In this document: one piece after another, positions 7,122 to 16,300 of the stretch
How positions within the stretch are numbered: the stretch's first letter is position 1
Layout: each line of letters begins with the position of its first letter
Assembly (NCBI GenBank): GCA_029251165.1
Contig: JAQXDW010000068.1
Coordinates: 1 to 42,618 of the forward strand
Source of the DNA: Myxococcota bacterium
GTDB taxonomy: Bacteria > Myxococcota_A > UBA796
Direction: 5' to 3'
DNA: 42,618 bases
The notes under the pieces: generated by a model
Database searches by the model: none
What the model was told of the DNA's origin: nothing
The model's input: the letters and a program-made list of their open reading frames with translations, nothing else
Program-made: the position numbers and the translations under genes

Positions 7122-10100
7122 TCAGAACGAGGTCCCGAGCCAGGCGTATGCTCCAGAGGGGCTGCCGAGGGCATAGCCGCTGCCGTTGAGGGCAAAGGCA
7201 TACCCGAGTCGTCCAGTGATCGGGATGCCCCAGCCGACGATCACGGAGCCGCGCAGCTCTGCACCGGTTCCGATGAGGGTCTGGCTGGGATCGGCCTCGG
7301 CGGGGGTGTCGAAGGCGAGGCCGGCGTCGATGAAGACCGCGGCGGAGAGGTATCGGGCAAAGGCGGGAATGGTGCCCACTCCGCGATCGATCCAAACCAG
7401 CGGCAGCCGGTACTCCGCTGCGCTGAGGTAGTACCAGTCCCCTGAGGCGCTCGCTGATGGGAAGCCCCGCAGCGCCCGCCACTCATCGGGGAGGGTGTTG
7501 TACGCGCTGTCGCCGAAGCTGCCGCCGAGTCGGTAGCTGCCGTAGCGCTGGGAGTCGCCCACCGTGGCACCGCCGGCGACCTTGAAGGCGAGCACGTGGT
7601 TGCGCGCCCAGTCCCACTCTTCAGGCCAGGGCACGGTCTTGTACTCGCGCCACTCCCCCGACAGCTGCATCTGCGTGAAGCCCTCGGGCTGATCGTTGTC
7701 GTTGAGCACGGTGCTTCCGATCCACGGACTCGAGACGCTGCCGACCACATAGACGACCCGGGCATCCTCTGATGAGATCGACTTGTTGAAGTACTTTCCT
7801 CTTGCATATCGCCATCCTCCGCCGAGCTGAGAGAGGAAGCCTCTGGTGGGCAGGAAGGGGCGGTAGGCATTGCTCGGCAGCGGCTCACCCCGGCGGATGC
7901 CGCTGTCGGAATCGGGCACGAACCAGTGGGTGCGGTAGCTTCCGGTCCAGCGGCCGAAGATCGTGCGGTTGGCCGAGCGGGGGTAGCTGACCTGGACATA
8001 GCTCTGTAGGCGCTTGTCCCAGTAGCGCAGGTTGGCGCTCTCCACGCCCGGCACCCAGCTTCCGCCCTCGTCGGGCTGTCCTGGGTAGAGGTAGAGGTCT
8101 CCAAACGGCACGGTGAAGGTGTAGGCCCCCAGCGTGATCACCGGGATCCACTTGTTGATGGCCGCAGAAGCCCCCCAGCCGATGAAGCGGCTGTCGGTGC
8201 GGTAGGAGGCATAGGCGGAGTAGAAGTAGCGCCGCAGGGTGTCGGTTCCTGCGGTCGCCAGGGTGCCCTGCAAGCCAAACGCAGTCTGGTAGAGCGCCGG
8301 TGAGAGGTACCGGGGCGGCAGCAGCGTGGGGAGGGGATTGTAGCGGCCGACAGGGTGGGAGAAGTCGTAGTCCGCCTCCTCCGGCGCGTCGGTGTCGATG
8401 GTGTCTTCGCGATCGGTGTCCGGATCGGGCGTGGGCTGGTCGAACTCTCCCTCGCCAGGACCATGCTCCCCCGGCAGTCCCCACGGGCCGGGCACTCGGG
8501 ACAGCCCCATCAACGGACCACCGACGCCGGTAATCCCTGGGAAGTGGTAGGCCTCCGTCAGCGCACTCGGTGTGACGCTTCCGCGATTCTCTCGCCGCTG
8601 CCACCACGACGCCTCAATCTCGGCGGGTGCGTCGTCGAAGGCAGGAGGCTCGGGACGTGCAATCGGCTCGGTCGGCAGCATTTCGGCCAGGGGAGCCCGG
8701 TGGGTCAGCGGCAGGGGCAGGGCGCCCCGATCTCGCCAGTCGTCTCGGTGCAGCGCCATCCGCGCGATGTTCGAGCCGTTGACGTCGTAGTACTCAAAGA
8801 CCAGCGCATCCTCGGACGGCGAGGGGGAGGGGCGGAAGGCACCGCCGAGCACGTTGGTGACCTGGTACAGCCGCTCGGTCGCGAGATCGACGGCGTAGAT
8901 GTTGTAGACCCCGCTGCGGTCCGAGGAGAAGTACAGGGTGGCGCCGTCGGCGGACCAGCGGGGATCGATGTCTGCGGCGAGGTCTGCGGTGAGCCGACGA
9001 ACGGGCACACCGTCGGCATCCATCAGCCAGAGGTCCTGGAAGCCGTCCTGCCAGACCGACACTGCGATGTGGCGTCCGTCAGGGGAGTAGCGCGGGGAGC
9101 TGTACTGGGTGTGGTCGGTGTTCTCGGTGAGGGCCTCGGTGCGGCGGTCAACGGTGAGCCGGGCGAGCTGGTTGTTCTGTGCGCCGTTGGTCACGACCAG
9201 GAGGCGCTCGCCGTCTGCGGTGAACGTCGGGTTGCGTGCCCGTTCCCCGCTGGTGAGGGCCTCGGTCTTGCCGCTGAGGCTGTGGAGGTAGACGTCGGTG
9301 TAGAGGTTGAACCGGTTGACCACCCGGCGAGAGGAGTAGGCAAACGCCGTGCTGTCGGCTCGCCAGGAGAAGTCGTCGGCATAGGCTCCGGCGATCTCGA
9401 CCTCAGGTTGGCGTCCATCTCCCCGCGCGATGAAGATGTTGGGGCCGGTCTGTGGATCGGAGCAGGCGTAGACGAGCCGCTCGCCGTCTGGAGAGAAGGT
9501 GATCCCGCTGCAGTAGTCCACGCCATCAGACAAGACGCTGAACGCCGTGAGTCCATCGGCCTCGATCGTGGCCTTCTGGGCCGCGTACTTCTCGGTAAGG
9601 TGCGCCTTCCAGTCCATGTACAGCGGGACCAGCTTCTTGCCGAAGACCTGCTTGTCTGGCAGCAGGTAGGGGATGCCGCCGCCGTAGGTGTGGTTCCAGT
9701 CCGTCCAGACCATCTCACCGGTCTCATCGGAGATGTACTGCATGAAGTCCTGGCCGAACAGGTAGCGGAGGTTCCCGGCAGGAGGATCGGTCTGCCAGCC
9801 GTCCATGTTGCCCAGGGGAGGGAACTGATCGGCGAGCACCGTGACCCGCTTGACCATGTCGACATACGGCGAGCGCCCGCGGCCTCCGGTGGTCTTGCGG
9901 GTCTCTTGGAAGGTGGCTTGACCCTCGACGACCCAGCCTGGGGAGACCTGGTTGATGGAGATGATCCGCCCCATCACCCCCCGCAGCAGCTTCGGCAGCC
10001 CCTCGATGGTGTCGAGGTGGAGGATGTGGACATACTCGTGGGTGAAGATCCCGTGGTTCCAGTCCTCGTACAGCGACAGCGTGCTGCCGGCTTCCGGGGC

Positions 10101-10391
10101 GGTGACGAAGATGACGATGGTGTTCACCGGCAGGGTCATCGCGTAGCCGTTGGCGCTGTCGGTGTTGTCGACCAGCACCACCTCGGTCTTGCGGCGCGGC
10201 TCCCAGGCCAGCTCGACGGTCATCTCGTCATAGACGTCCTCTACGATGCCGGTCATCTCCTCCGCGATGGGCTCCAGCCCTCCGTGAAAGGTGATGTTGA
10301 AGTGCTCGGTGGACAGGGTCCGCCAGGTCAGCTCGGGATCGTATGAGGCGGCCTCGACAACAGTGGAGGCGAGCAGGAGGCTGGGCAGCAT
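7122..10391 (-). CDS. Outer-membrane protein: MA-like metalloprotease, TolB-type propeller and surface-antigen beta-barrel
   Basis: A 1089-residue modular protein. A short signal segment (about 1-14) is followed by a gluzincin-like peptidase domain with HEYVH (118-122) and a downstream Glu in WVVEGQATF (E156) as the likely third zinc ligand. Next come WD40/TolB-like propeller repeats (about 285-570) with recurring FSPDGERLVYA, YSPDGRHIAV and WSADGATLYFSSD. An acidic Pro/Asp/Glu-rich linker (about 635-680) leads to a C-terminal barrel resembling the BamA/Omp85 surface-antigen domain and ending in Phe (AWLGTSF). The protease and propeller probably lie on the periplasmic side, but topology is inferred. 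The ATG at 10391 gives the signal segment; an upstream start would add 21 polar residues. No clear ribosome site is seen. Confidence 0.8.
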   Translation of the reverse strand: MLPSLLLASTVVEAASYDPELTWRTLSTEHFNITFHGGLEPIAEEMTGIVEDVYDEMTVELAWEPRRKTEVVLVDNTDSANGYAMTLPVNTIVIFVTAPEAGSTLSLYEDWNHGIFTHEYVHILHLDTIEGLPKLLRGVMGRIISINQVSPGWVVEGQATFQETRKTTGGRGRSPYVDMVKRVTVLADQFPPLGNMDGWQTDPPAGNLRYLFGQDFMQYISDETGEMVWTDWNHTYGGGIPYLLPDKQVFGKKLVPLYMDWKAHLTEKYAAQKATIEADGLTAFSVLSDGVDYCSGITFSPDGERLVYACSDPQTGPNIFIARGDGRQPEVEIAGAYADDFSWRADSTAFAYSSRRVVNRFNLYTDVYLHSLSGKTEALTSGERARNPTFTADGERLLVVTNGAQNNQLARLTVDRRTEALTENTDHTQYSSPRYSPDGRHIAVSVWQDGFQDLWLMDADGVPVRRLTADLAADIDPRWSADGATLYFSSDRSGVYNIYAVDLATERLYQVTNVLGGAFRPSPSPSEDALVFEYYDVNGSNIARMALHRDDWRDRGALPLPLTHRAPLAEMLPTEPIARPEPPAFDDAPAEIEASWWQRRENRGSVTPSALTEAYHFPGITGVGGPLMGLSRVPGPWGLPGEHGPGEGEFDQPTPDPDTDREDTIDTDAPEEADYDFSHPVGRYNPLPTLLPPRYLSPALYQTAFGLQGTLATAGTDTLRRYFYSAYASYRTDSRFIGWGASAAINKWIPVITLGAYTFTVPFGDLYLYPGQPDEGGSWVPGVESANLRYWDKRLQSYVQVSYPRSANRTIFGRWTGSYRTHWFVPDSDSGIRRGEPLPSNAYRPFLPTRGFLSQLGGGWRYARGKYFNKSISSEDARVVYVVGSVSSPWIGSTVLNDNDQPEGFTQMQLSGEWREYKTVPWPEEWDWARNHVLAFKVAGGATVGDSQRYGSYRLGGSFGDSAYNTLPDEWRALRGFPSASASGDWYYLSAAEYRLPLVWIDRGVGTIPAFARYLSAAVFIDAGLAFDTPAEADPSQTLIGTGAELRGSVIVGWGIPITGRLGYAFALNGSGYALGSPSGAYAWLGTSF

Positions 10392-10398
10392 TGGGGCA

Positions 10399-10602
10399 TC
10401 ATAGCGGGGTTGCTGAGGTCCGGCTGCGTCGGAAGAGCACCGAAGCGAGACCACTGCGATGGAACACCCCCGCGAGCGCTGTGTAGAGGGGAGCTTTCCG
10501 GCTCAGTCGGTCGATCGCGAGGGGCGACGAACAGACCACACACAGGCGCGCCTTGCAGCGGAACGCGTCCGCCTCCTGACCGTATATGGCAGGCTGGTAC
10601 AC
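10399..10602 (-). pseudogene. Possible Cys-rich small ORF or gene remnant
   Basis: In the 273-base gap between two outer-membrane protein genes, one minus-strand frame is open from just after the duplicated stop at 10642-10644 to a stop at 10399. The frame has paired cysteines reminiscent of a zinc-binding module: C-x3-H-x2-C before the GTG at 10602, then FRCK and CVVC after it. The only usable start is that GTG, which has no ribosome site and would cut off the first Cys/His cluster. It could be a decayed zinc-finger gene or a chance frame in GC-rich DNA. Confidence 0.2.
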
Positions 10603-10635
10603 GGGGCAGACGCCGTGCTCTGGGGAGCAGCTCCC

Positions 10636-10679
10636 GTCGGCTCAGAACCAGTAGTGCTGTCGGCTCAGAACCAGTAGTG
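10636..10679. repeat. Tandem 21-bp duplication across the stop codon of the small barrel gene
   Basis: A 21-base sequence starting GTCGGCTCAGAACCAG occurs at 10636-10656 and again at 10659-10679, separated by CT. The right copy encodes the C-terminal His-Tyr-Trp-Phe and the stop of the barrel gene. The left copy lies just beyond that stop and is out of frame with it by the 23-base period. It looks like a recent slippage duplication of the 3' end. Confidence 0.85.
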
Positions 10680-11123
10680 AACACCGCCGAGCATCGCACC
10701 GCTGGTCGAGACGCCGGCGTCGCTGCCGAGGTCGAGGTTGAGTCCAAAGCCGGCATTAATGCCGAGGTTCTCCAGTCCGAACGGAAACGCCTGGATCTCG
10801 AGACCGGGCTGGATCCGGACGGTGGCGATGTCTGCAACGGTGGACAGTGCGCCGCCGCCGAAGGCGTAGAGGTTCATGTTGTCCTCGACGACCACGGCAT
10901 ACAGCGCCCGTCCGCCGATGAGGACCGCTGTGTCTCCGCCGGAGACGATGTTCAGCCCGAGATCGGCCTCGATCTGGATGTTGATCGCCGGGTTGTTCGA
11001 GGGCAGGCCGTAGCGGGCGGAGATGGCCGGGAGCGCGCCGAGCTGGTTGTTGAAGCCCACGCCGATCCGGTTGCCCAGATCCTTGGCGTCGGCACTACTC
11101 ATCGCGGTCAGCAGCAACAGCAT
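10665..11123 (-). CDS. Small outer-membrane beta-barrel protein
   Basis: A 152-residue protein with a 13-residue signal segment (MLLLLTAMSSADA) and alternating hydrophobic/polar strands rich in Gly and Asn (for example RIGVGFNNQLGALPAISARY). It ends HYWF, the terminal aromatic signature recognised by the BAM machine. It therefore looks like an 8-stranded outer-membrane barrel of unknown role. The ATG at 11123 follows GGAGAGAACGC, a good ribosome site, so the long upstream extension of the frame is not coding. The last four codons and stop are duplicated directly downstream. Its neighbours on the same strand also encode envelope proteins, but gaps over 130 bases suggest separate transcripts. 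Confidence 0.72.
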   Translation of the reverse strand: MLLLLTAMSSADAKDLGNRIGVGFNNQLGALPAISARYGLPSNNPAINIQIEADLGLNIVSGGDTAVLIGGRALYAVVVEDNMNLYAFGGGALSTVADIATVRIQPGLEIQAFPFGLENLGINAGFGLNLDLGSDAGVSTSGAMLGGVHYWF

Positions 11124-11260
11124 GCGTTCTCTCCGTCCTACAGGCTCACGGCTGACTTGTATCAAATACGGACGGCTCTGCCCCTCCGAAATTCCGTTTG
11201 AAACGCTGGGGTGAGGCTGCAGCCGTGCTCTCTGACGGTGCTGTCCGTGGTCCGAGCAGC

Positions 11261-12286
11261 TCAGGTGCGCTGGCGGCGGCGGCCGGCGGCAGCGAGGAGA
11301 CCGGGGAGGAAGATGCCTGCGATGGTGGCGCCGCTGGTGACCGAGCAGCCTCCGCCGCTGCGCTTCCAAGTGCTGCTGTCTTCGGTTCCCTGGAGACCTG
11401 GCAGTCCGCCTCCGCCAAGCCCGGTGCCGAGCTCGCGCTGGTCCGCGATCCACATGGTGTCGCTGTCGCAGTCGCCGAACAGGTAGCTGCCGTCCTCGGG
11501 AAAGGTGCCCTCGAGGCCCGAGGCGGTGGTGTAGCGGAAGTGGTAGGCGAGGCAGCTGTCGGCAAAGTCAGAGGTCAGGACCGTGTCGATGCCGTAGACT
11601 CCCTGCCCCGACGTGCCGTAGAGCAGGGTGAGGTCGTAGGGGCGTCCCTCCAGCAGCACCCGGAGCCGCACCGGGGCTTCCTCGTCGGTCCAGTCCGCCA
11701 TGAACGCGACCTCGCCGTAGGGGACCTCTGGCGCATGAATGGCCATCGCGATCGGGCCGCTTCCAGTGAGCGAAGCGCCGCCGAAGTCCTGGGTGGCATA
11801 GGTGCCGGAGGTGCCGCAGCCCAGCTCGGTGTAGTCCGCGGACATGATGCTCTCGCGGTGGCCGGAGCTTGAGCACATCCAGCCCTCCGCGACGGTCTCC
11901 CAGACTCCCGGATAGCCATAGGCGATGTTCTCTCCGATCGGGGTGTCCTGGTCGTAGACCGCCCAGACCCGGTCAGAGAACGAGGTGCCATCGGAGGAGG
12001 AGTGGCTGAAGTTTCCGCTGCTCTCCATGTCCACAGAGTGCGCGCGCGCGACCTCGTTGAGCGCAGCGTTGAAGTACAGCGGAGGCTTGGGGGTGCGCTC
12101 GTCGTCAGAGAAGGCGCTCAGATCACAGCCACCAGCGATGTAGTCCGCCTCAAAGGCCTCTGGTTCCACCCGGATCAGGTTGGTGTACAGGTGCATCGCC
12201 CGCTCAGACCAGTATGGATGGCCTGTGGCGTTGACGTCTCCATAGCCAGAGACGGTCGTCAGCAGCAGCAGCGTGTTGAGGTCCAT
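11261..12286 (-). CDS. Secreted CAP-superfamily (SCP/PR-1-like) protein with MYXO-CTERM-like tail
   Basis: A 341-residue protein. A short signal segment (about 1-15) precedes a CAP domain with the expected conserved residues in order: His in ARAHSVDM, His in NFSHSS, Glu in GENIAYGYP and His in GHRESIM. The middle is a beta-rich domain of about 100 residues. The last 30 residues form a sorting tail: GGC, a hydrophobic stretch (IAGIFLPGLLAAAG) and RRRQRT. Such MYXO-CTERM-like tails are known from myxobacteria and mark cell-surface sorting. Substrate and role are unknown; bacterial CAP proteins are little characterised. The ATG at 12286 has a weak AGGA upstream. It lies 76 bases after the DUF2505 gene on the same strand and may be co-transcribed with it. 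Confidence 0.85.
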   Translation of the reverse strand: MDLNTLLLLTTVSGYGDVNATGHPYWSERAMHLYTNLIRVEPEAFEADYIAGGCDLSAFSDDERTPKPPLYFNAALNEVARAHSVDMESSGNFSHSSSDGTSFSDRVWAVYDQDTPIGENIAYGYPGVWETVAEGWMCSSSGHRESIMSADYTELGCGTSGTYATQDFGGASLTGSGPIAMAIHAPEVPYGEVAFMADWTDEEAPVRLRVLLEGRPYDLTLLYGTSGQGVYGIDTVLTSDFADSCLAYHFRYTTASGLEGTFPEDGSYLFGDCDSDTMWIADQRELGTGLGGGGLPGLQGTEDSSTWKRSGGGCSVTSGATIAGIFLPGLLAAAGRRRQRT

Positions 12287-12362
12287 GGTGATGGCATCCT
12301 GCAGTGGAGTAGGCACCAAGATGCACGATCGGAGCCTGCTCAGCGACCTCCTGACCAGGGCT

Positions 12363-12863
12363 TTACAGGGGCTGCGCTTGCTTGGTGAGCCATGCCTGAG
12401 CGAATCGCGCGGTCGCTTCGTAGGATTTCTCCAGCTCTGCTGCGATCCCCGCCTCGATCTTGCGCCCGATGAACGGCACCGAGACGGTGACCTCCCCGGT
12501 GATGATGCGATCACAGCCCTCCCCGGCGGCCACGAGCTTGAAGACGCCGCTGGCCTTCACCTTCTCGGAGACCTTGTCGACCAGCACCCGCCACTGGACG
12601 GTGTGATCCGCGTCGTTGATGCGCTCCTCCAGGGTGTACACGAGGTGCTTGCTGCCCATGACCTTCGCCGCCGCTGCGGGAAGCTCCTTGGCGAGGGTCA
12701 CGCGGCTGCGGCGAAGGCGCTTGCCATCCTTGACGGTCTCGCTGATGAGCTCGGAGCTGGTCCCGGTGTGGACTGTGACAGCCTCAGAGTAGGCCTCAGA
12801 GAAGATCTCCTGCCAGGCGACATCGGGAGAGGCGGAGAGGCGGTGGCGGACATTCATCTTCAT
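12363..12863 (-). CDS. DUF2505-family (START/SRPBCC-like) protein
   Basis: A 166-residue cytosolic protein with no signal or membrane segment. It opens MKMNVRHRLSASPDVAWQ and runs through alternating strands and a long C-terminal helix (EAGIAAELEKSYEATARFAQ), the helix-grip layout of DUF2505 and polyketide-cyclase/START relatives. The family is expected to bind a hydrophobic ligand in a pocket; no catalytic residue or ligand can be named. The ATG at 12863 is preceded by GGAG with 5-nt spacing. It is divergent from the small membrane gene at 12901, leaving only 37 bases for both promoters. Family assignment is by pattern recall. Confidence 0.68.
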   Translation of the reverse strand: MKMNVRHRLSASPDVAWQEIFSEAYSEAVTVHTGTSSELISETVKDGKRLRRSRVTLAKELPAAAAKVMGSKHLVYTLEERINDADHTVQWRVLVDKVSEKVKASGVFKLVAAGEGCDRIITGEVTVSVPFIGRKIEAGIAAELEKSYEATARFAQAWLTKQAQPL

Positions 12864-12900
12864 GCGGACTCCATGGGCAGCAGCCCATTAATAGCAACCC

Positions 12901-13269
12901 ATGACCAGACTCACTCGACCTGAGCGCCGCTTTGGCTTCGCGATGTTCATTATCGGCGGCCTGATGGTGGCCGGCGGCCTCGCCCTGACGGTCCTGGGAG
13001 GCGGCGATCTGGCGCTCTCCGGTCCGGGGCGCCTCGGGGTCGGGCTCTGCGCGATGATGGCTGCGCTCGATCCGAGGCGGCATCGGCCGCTGGCGCTTCC
13101 GCTGACTGTCGCGCTCCTCGCTGGGGCGGTGCTCTCCGCTGTCGAGGGCATGCCGAGGAGCCATGTGGTTGCGGACGGCGGGCTGGGAATGGCGGTGCTC
13201 CTCCTGATGGAGTCCGCGCGTGCCTCGGTCAATGGCTCGCTTCTTCGCGGGGGACCGCCACTGGCATAG
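12901..13269 (+). CDS. Small four-helix membrane protein, unknown function
   Basis: A 122-residue hydrophobic protein with a basic N terminus (MTRLTRPERRFG). Hydrophobic segments lie at about 13-33, 42-55, 64-80 and a weaker one at 92-102, consistent with three or four transmembrane helices. No family is recognised. The ribosome site before the ATG is poor. The frame is overlapped on the other strand by a 1015-codon open frame that I treat as a shadow of the subtilase-like gene. The membrane-protein composition (Leu, Gly and Ala in helices, Arg in loops) argues that this frame is real. Confidence 0.5.
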   Translation: MTRLTRPERRFGFAMFIIGGLMVAGGLALTVLGGGDLALSGPGRLGVGLCAMMAALDPRRHRPLALPLTVALLAGAVLSAVEGMPRSHVVADGGLGMAVLLLMESARASVNGSLLRGGPPLA

Positions 13270-13368
13270 CGGCGATGGGGGCGCTGCAGCACATCGCATG
13301 GATGCTGGAGGGTGACGGGAAGAATCGGCTATAGAGAGCCCTGCCGATTGATCTGGACTGGAGATGCC

Positions 13369-16300
13369 ATGCTCTTCCTCGCCCTGATGGCCCGACCCGG
13401 CCATGCAGAATTTCCCATTGATCCTGCCGACTATGCACAGTGTGGTGAGCCGGATGCACCGGAGCTCTGCCCCGACGATCTCAACGAGGAGTGGTCCTAT
13501 CTCAGCTACGTCCCGGAGCATGCGCGCAGCTCGGTGCGTGCCGCAGAGCTTGAGCTGGGCAGCGGCAACCGGGTCGACCGTGCCTGGCGGACCACCACCG
13601 GCCGGTTCGATGTCATCGTCGCGGTCGGAGACAGCGGCATCCAGTGGCAGCACTCCGACCTGATGAACAAGGTCATGGTCAACACCGGCGAGCTGCCCCT
13701 GCCGCAGCGCGCGGACGGAACCACGTCCGAGACCTACGACCTCAACGAAGACGGCCTCGTCAACGTCCGGGACTGGGCGGAAGACGCACGGGTGAGCCTC
13801 GATGCGGGCCGCGACGTCGCCGATGATGTTCTCGATCCCTCCGACCTCATCTACACCTTCTCCGACGACACCGACGACGACGGCAACGGCTACGTCGATG
13901 ACATCGCGGGCTGGGACTTCTTCGGTCGGGACAACGATCCGTACACCGAGTATCCCGACGGCTACGGAACCCACGGGACCGGCGTCATGCGCGAGGTCGG
14001 CGCGGAGCCGGGGAACGGGGGTGACATCGGCGTCTGCCCCAACTGCGCGATCCTTCCGCTCCGCCACGGCGACACCTTCATCACCGACGGCAACCGGGTC
14101 GCGGAGGCGATCGTCTACGCCGCTGACATGGGATCTGTGGGCATCGTGCTGGCGACCGGCGCGCTCTCCAATTCTGAGAGCACCGAGCGGGCCGTGGCGT
14201 ACGCCTGGGATCTCGACATGCTCGTCGCGGGCGTGACCGGTGATGAGAACTCGTACCACCACAACTACCCGGCGGTCATCGAGCGGGCGATCTACTCTCA
14301 CTCCGTCAGCCACAACACCAACGACGACGACAACGCGGTCTACAGCTACTTCAACACCTGGAACTGCAACAACTTCGGCGCGCGCCTGACCGTGGTCGCG
14401 GCCTCCAGTGCCTGCGCGACGGGCTCTGCGGCGGTCACCGGCGGGGTCATCGGGCTCATCCACTCTGCTGGCCGGGACGCCGGGCTTGAGCTGAGCGCCG
14501 GCGAGGTCTACCAGCTGATCACCCAGACCGCGACGGACATCAACCTCACGGAGGACGAGCAGGCGGAGTCCAAGGCCTACCCGAGCCACGAGGGCTGGGA
14601 TCCGTTCTACGGCTACGGACGCCTCGATGCTGCGGCTGCGGTCGAGTCGGTCGCTGCCGGTGACATCCCGCCGATCGTCGACATCACCGCTCCCCGCTGG
14701 TTTGAGAACGCTGCGCAGACCACCATCGAGATCACCGGTCTGGTCTCTGCGGACCGGGCCGGAAGCTACGACTGGACCCTGGAGATCGGCCTGGGCAACG
14801 ATCCGCAGGAGTGGCAGGAGATCGGCGCTGGTGCTGGCACCAGCGCGACGGAGGGGGTCCTCGCGGAGCTGGACCTCACCAGCCTGCCCACGGTCACCTT
14901 GGAGGAAGCCGACTATGACGAGGGGATCATCGGTCGCCTCGATCGGGTCAATGGTCCTGCGGTCACCGCTCGCCTGCAGGTCATCGACGGCAACGGCGTC
15001 AGCGGTGAGGCCCGCAAGACCTTCTTCTCCTACAACGATCCGGACACCAAGCCCGGCTTTCCGATGGCCATCGGTGGCTCCGGCGAGGCCAGCCCGCAGC
15101 TTGCAGACTTTGACGGCGACGGTGTGCTGGAGATCGTGGTGGTCAACGGCAGCGGCCAGGCGATGATCCTCAGCGGTGCTGGCGAGCTCTGGGATGGCTG
15201 GCCGGTCCGCAGTGAGATCCTCGATGATCTCGCTGAGGATGGCACCGGCTTTGCGACCGGGGCGGTCCCGCTCATCCACGAAGCCTTCCTCGCCAGCCCT
15301 GCAGTCGGGGATCTCGACGGCGACGGCTCGCTTGAGATCGTCGCCGCTGGCATCACCGGCGGGCTGTATGCCTGGAACGACGACGGCTCCCTGGTCCCCG
15401 GCTTCCCGACCTACACCATCGGCCGCGCGGCTGAAGAGTTCGACGTCGACCACACCTACGATCAGGGCTACGCCGGCGCTCCGTCGCTGTATGACCTCGA
15501 CGACGACGGCACCCTGGAGATCATCGCGGCGTCGATGGACGGGCGGCTGTACGTCTTCGATGCTGCTGGAGACAATTGGGGTGACTACCCCATTGAGGTC
15601 TGCGAGGAGTCGCTGTGCGGCAACTCTGGCACCCGAATCATCACGAGCGCAGCGATCGGTGACGTCGACAACGACGGCGATCCGGACATCGCGCTCGGCG
15701 GCAACGAGGCCCCTCAGGATGGCCGCTACTCCGCCGCTCACCTCTACGATGCGCGCACCGCGACCGAGCACGAGGGCTGGCCGCTCCTGGAGGCTGGACT
15801 GGTCAACGAGGCGGTCCTGCTGCCGCTCATCGGTGAGGGGCATCCCAGCTCCATGGCGATGGGCGACATGGACGGCGACGGCGATCTGGAGATGATGAAC
15901 CCGGTCATGCTCGGCACGACCTCACCGATCCACCACACCGGCGAGATCGCGGTGACCACTCCGTACTACGAGAGCGACTTCACGGGCGGCGGAAACGCCG
16001 ACATCCCAGCGCTCATCCAGCTCGTCACCAACCCCAGCTTCGGCGACCTCGACGGCGACGGGCTCCCCGATCCGATCCTCGCCGGCGTCAGCTCGATCTA
16101 CCTCGCGGCGCTCGCGGCCCGGACGCACATCGACTACCAGCAGGCGGTCTTGGCGTGGTCGGGTGTCACCGGAGAGGTGTTCGAGGGCTGGCCGAGACAG
16201 ACGGAGGATGTCCAGTTCCTCGTCTCTCCCTCGGTTGCCGATGTCAGCGGAGACGGCAAGCCCGAGGTCATCATGGGATCTGGCGGCTACCTGATGCATG

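Noticed and set aside
8355..10346. A 663-codon plus-strand open frame
   Set aside because: It is antisense to the protease-propeller-barrel gene and has low-complexity Val/Gly/Asp composition without domains.
12796..15843. A 1015-codon minus-strand open frame
   Set aside because: It lies opposite the FG-GAP subtilase-like gene, is rich in Arg, Asp and Val from the repeated DGDG codons of the real gene, and has no recognisable domain.
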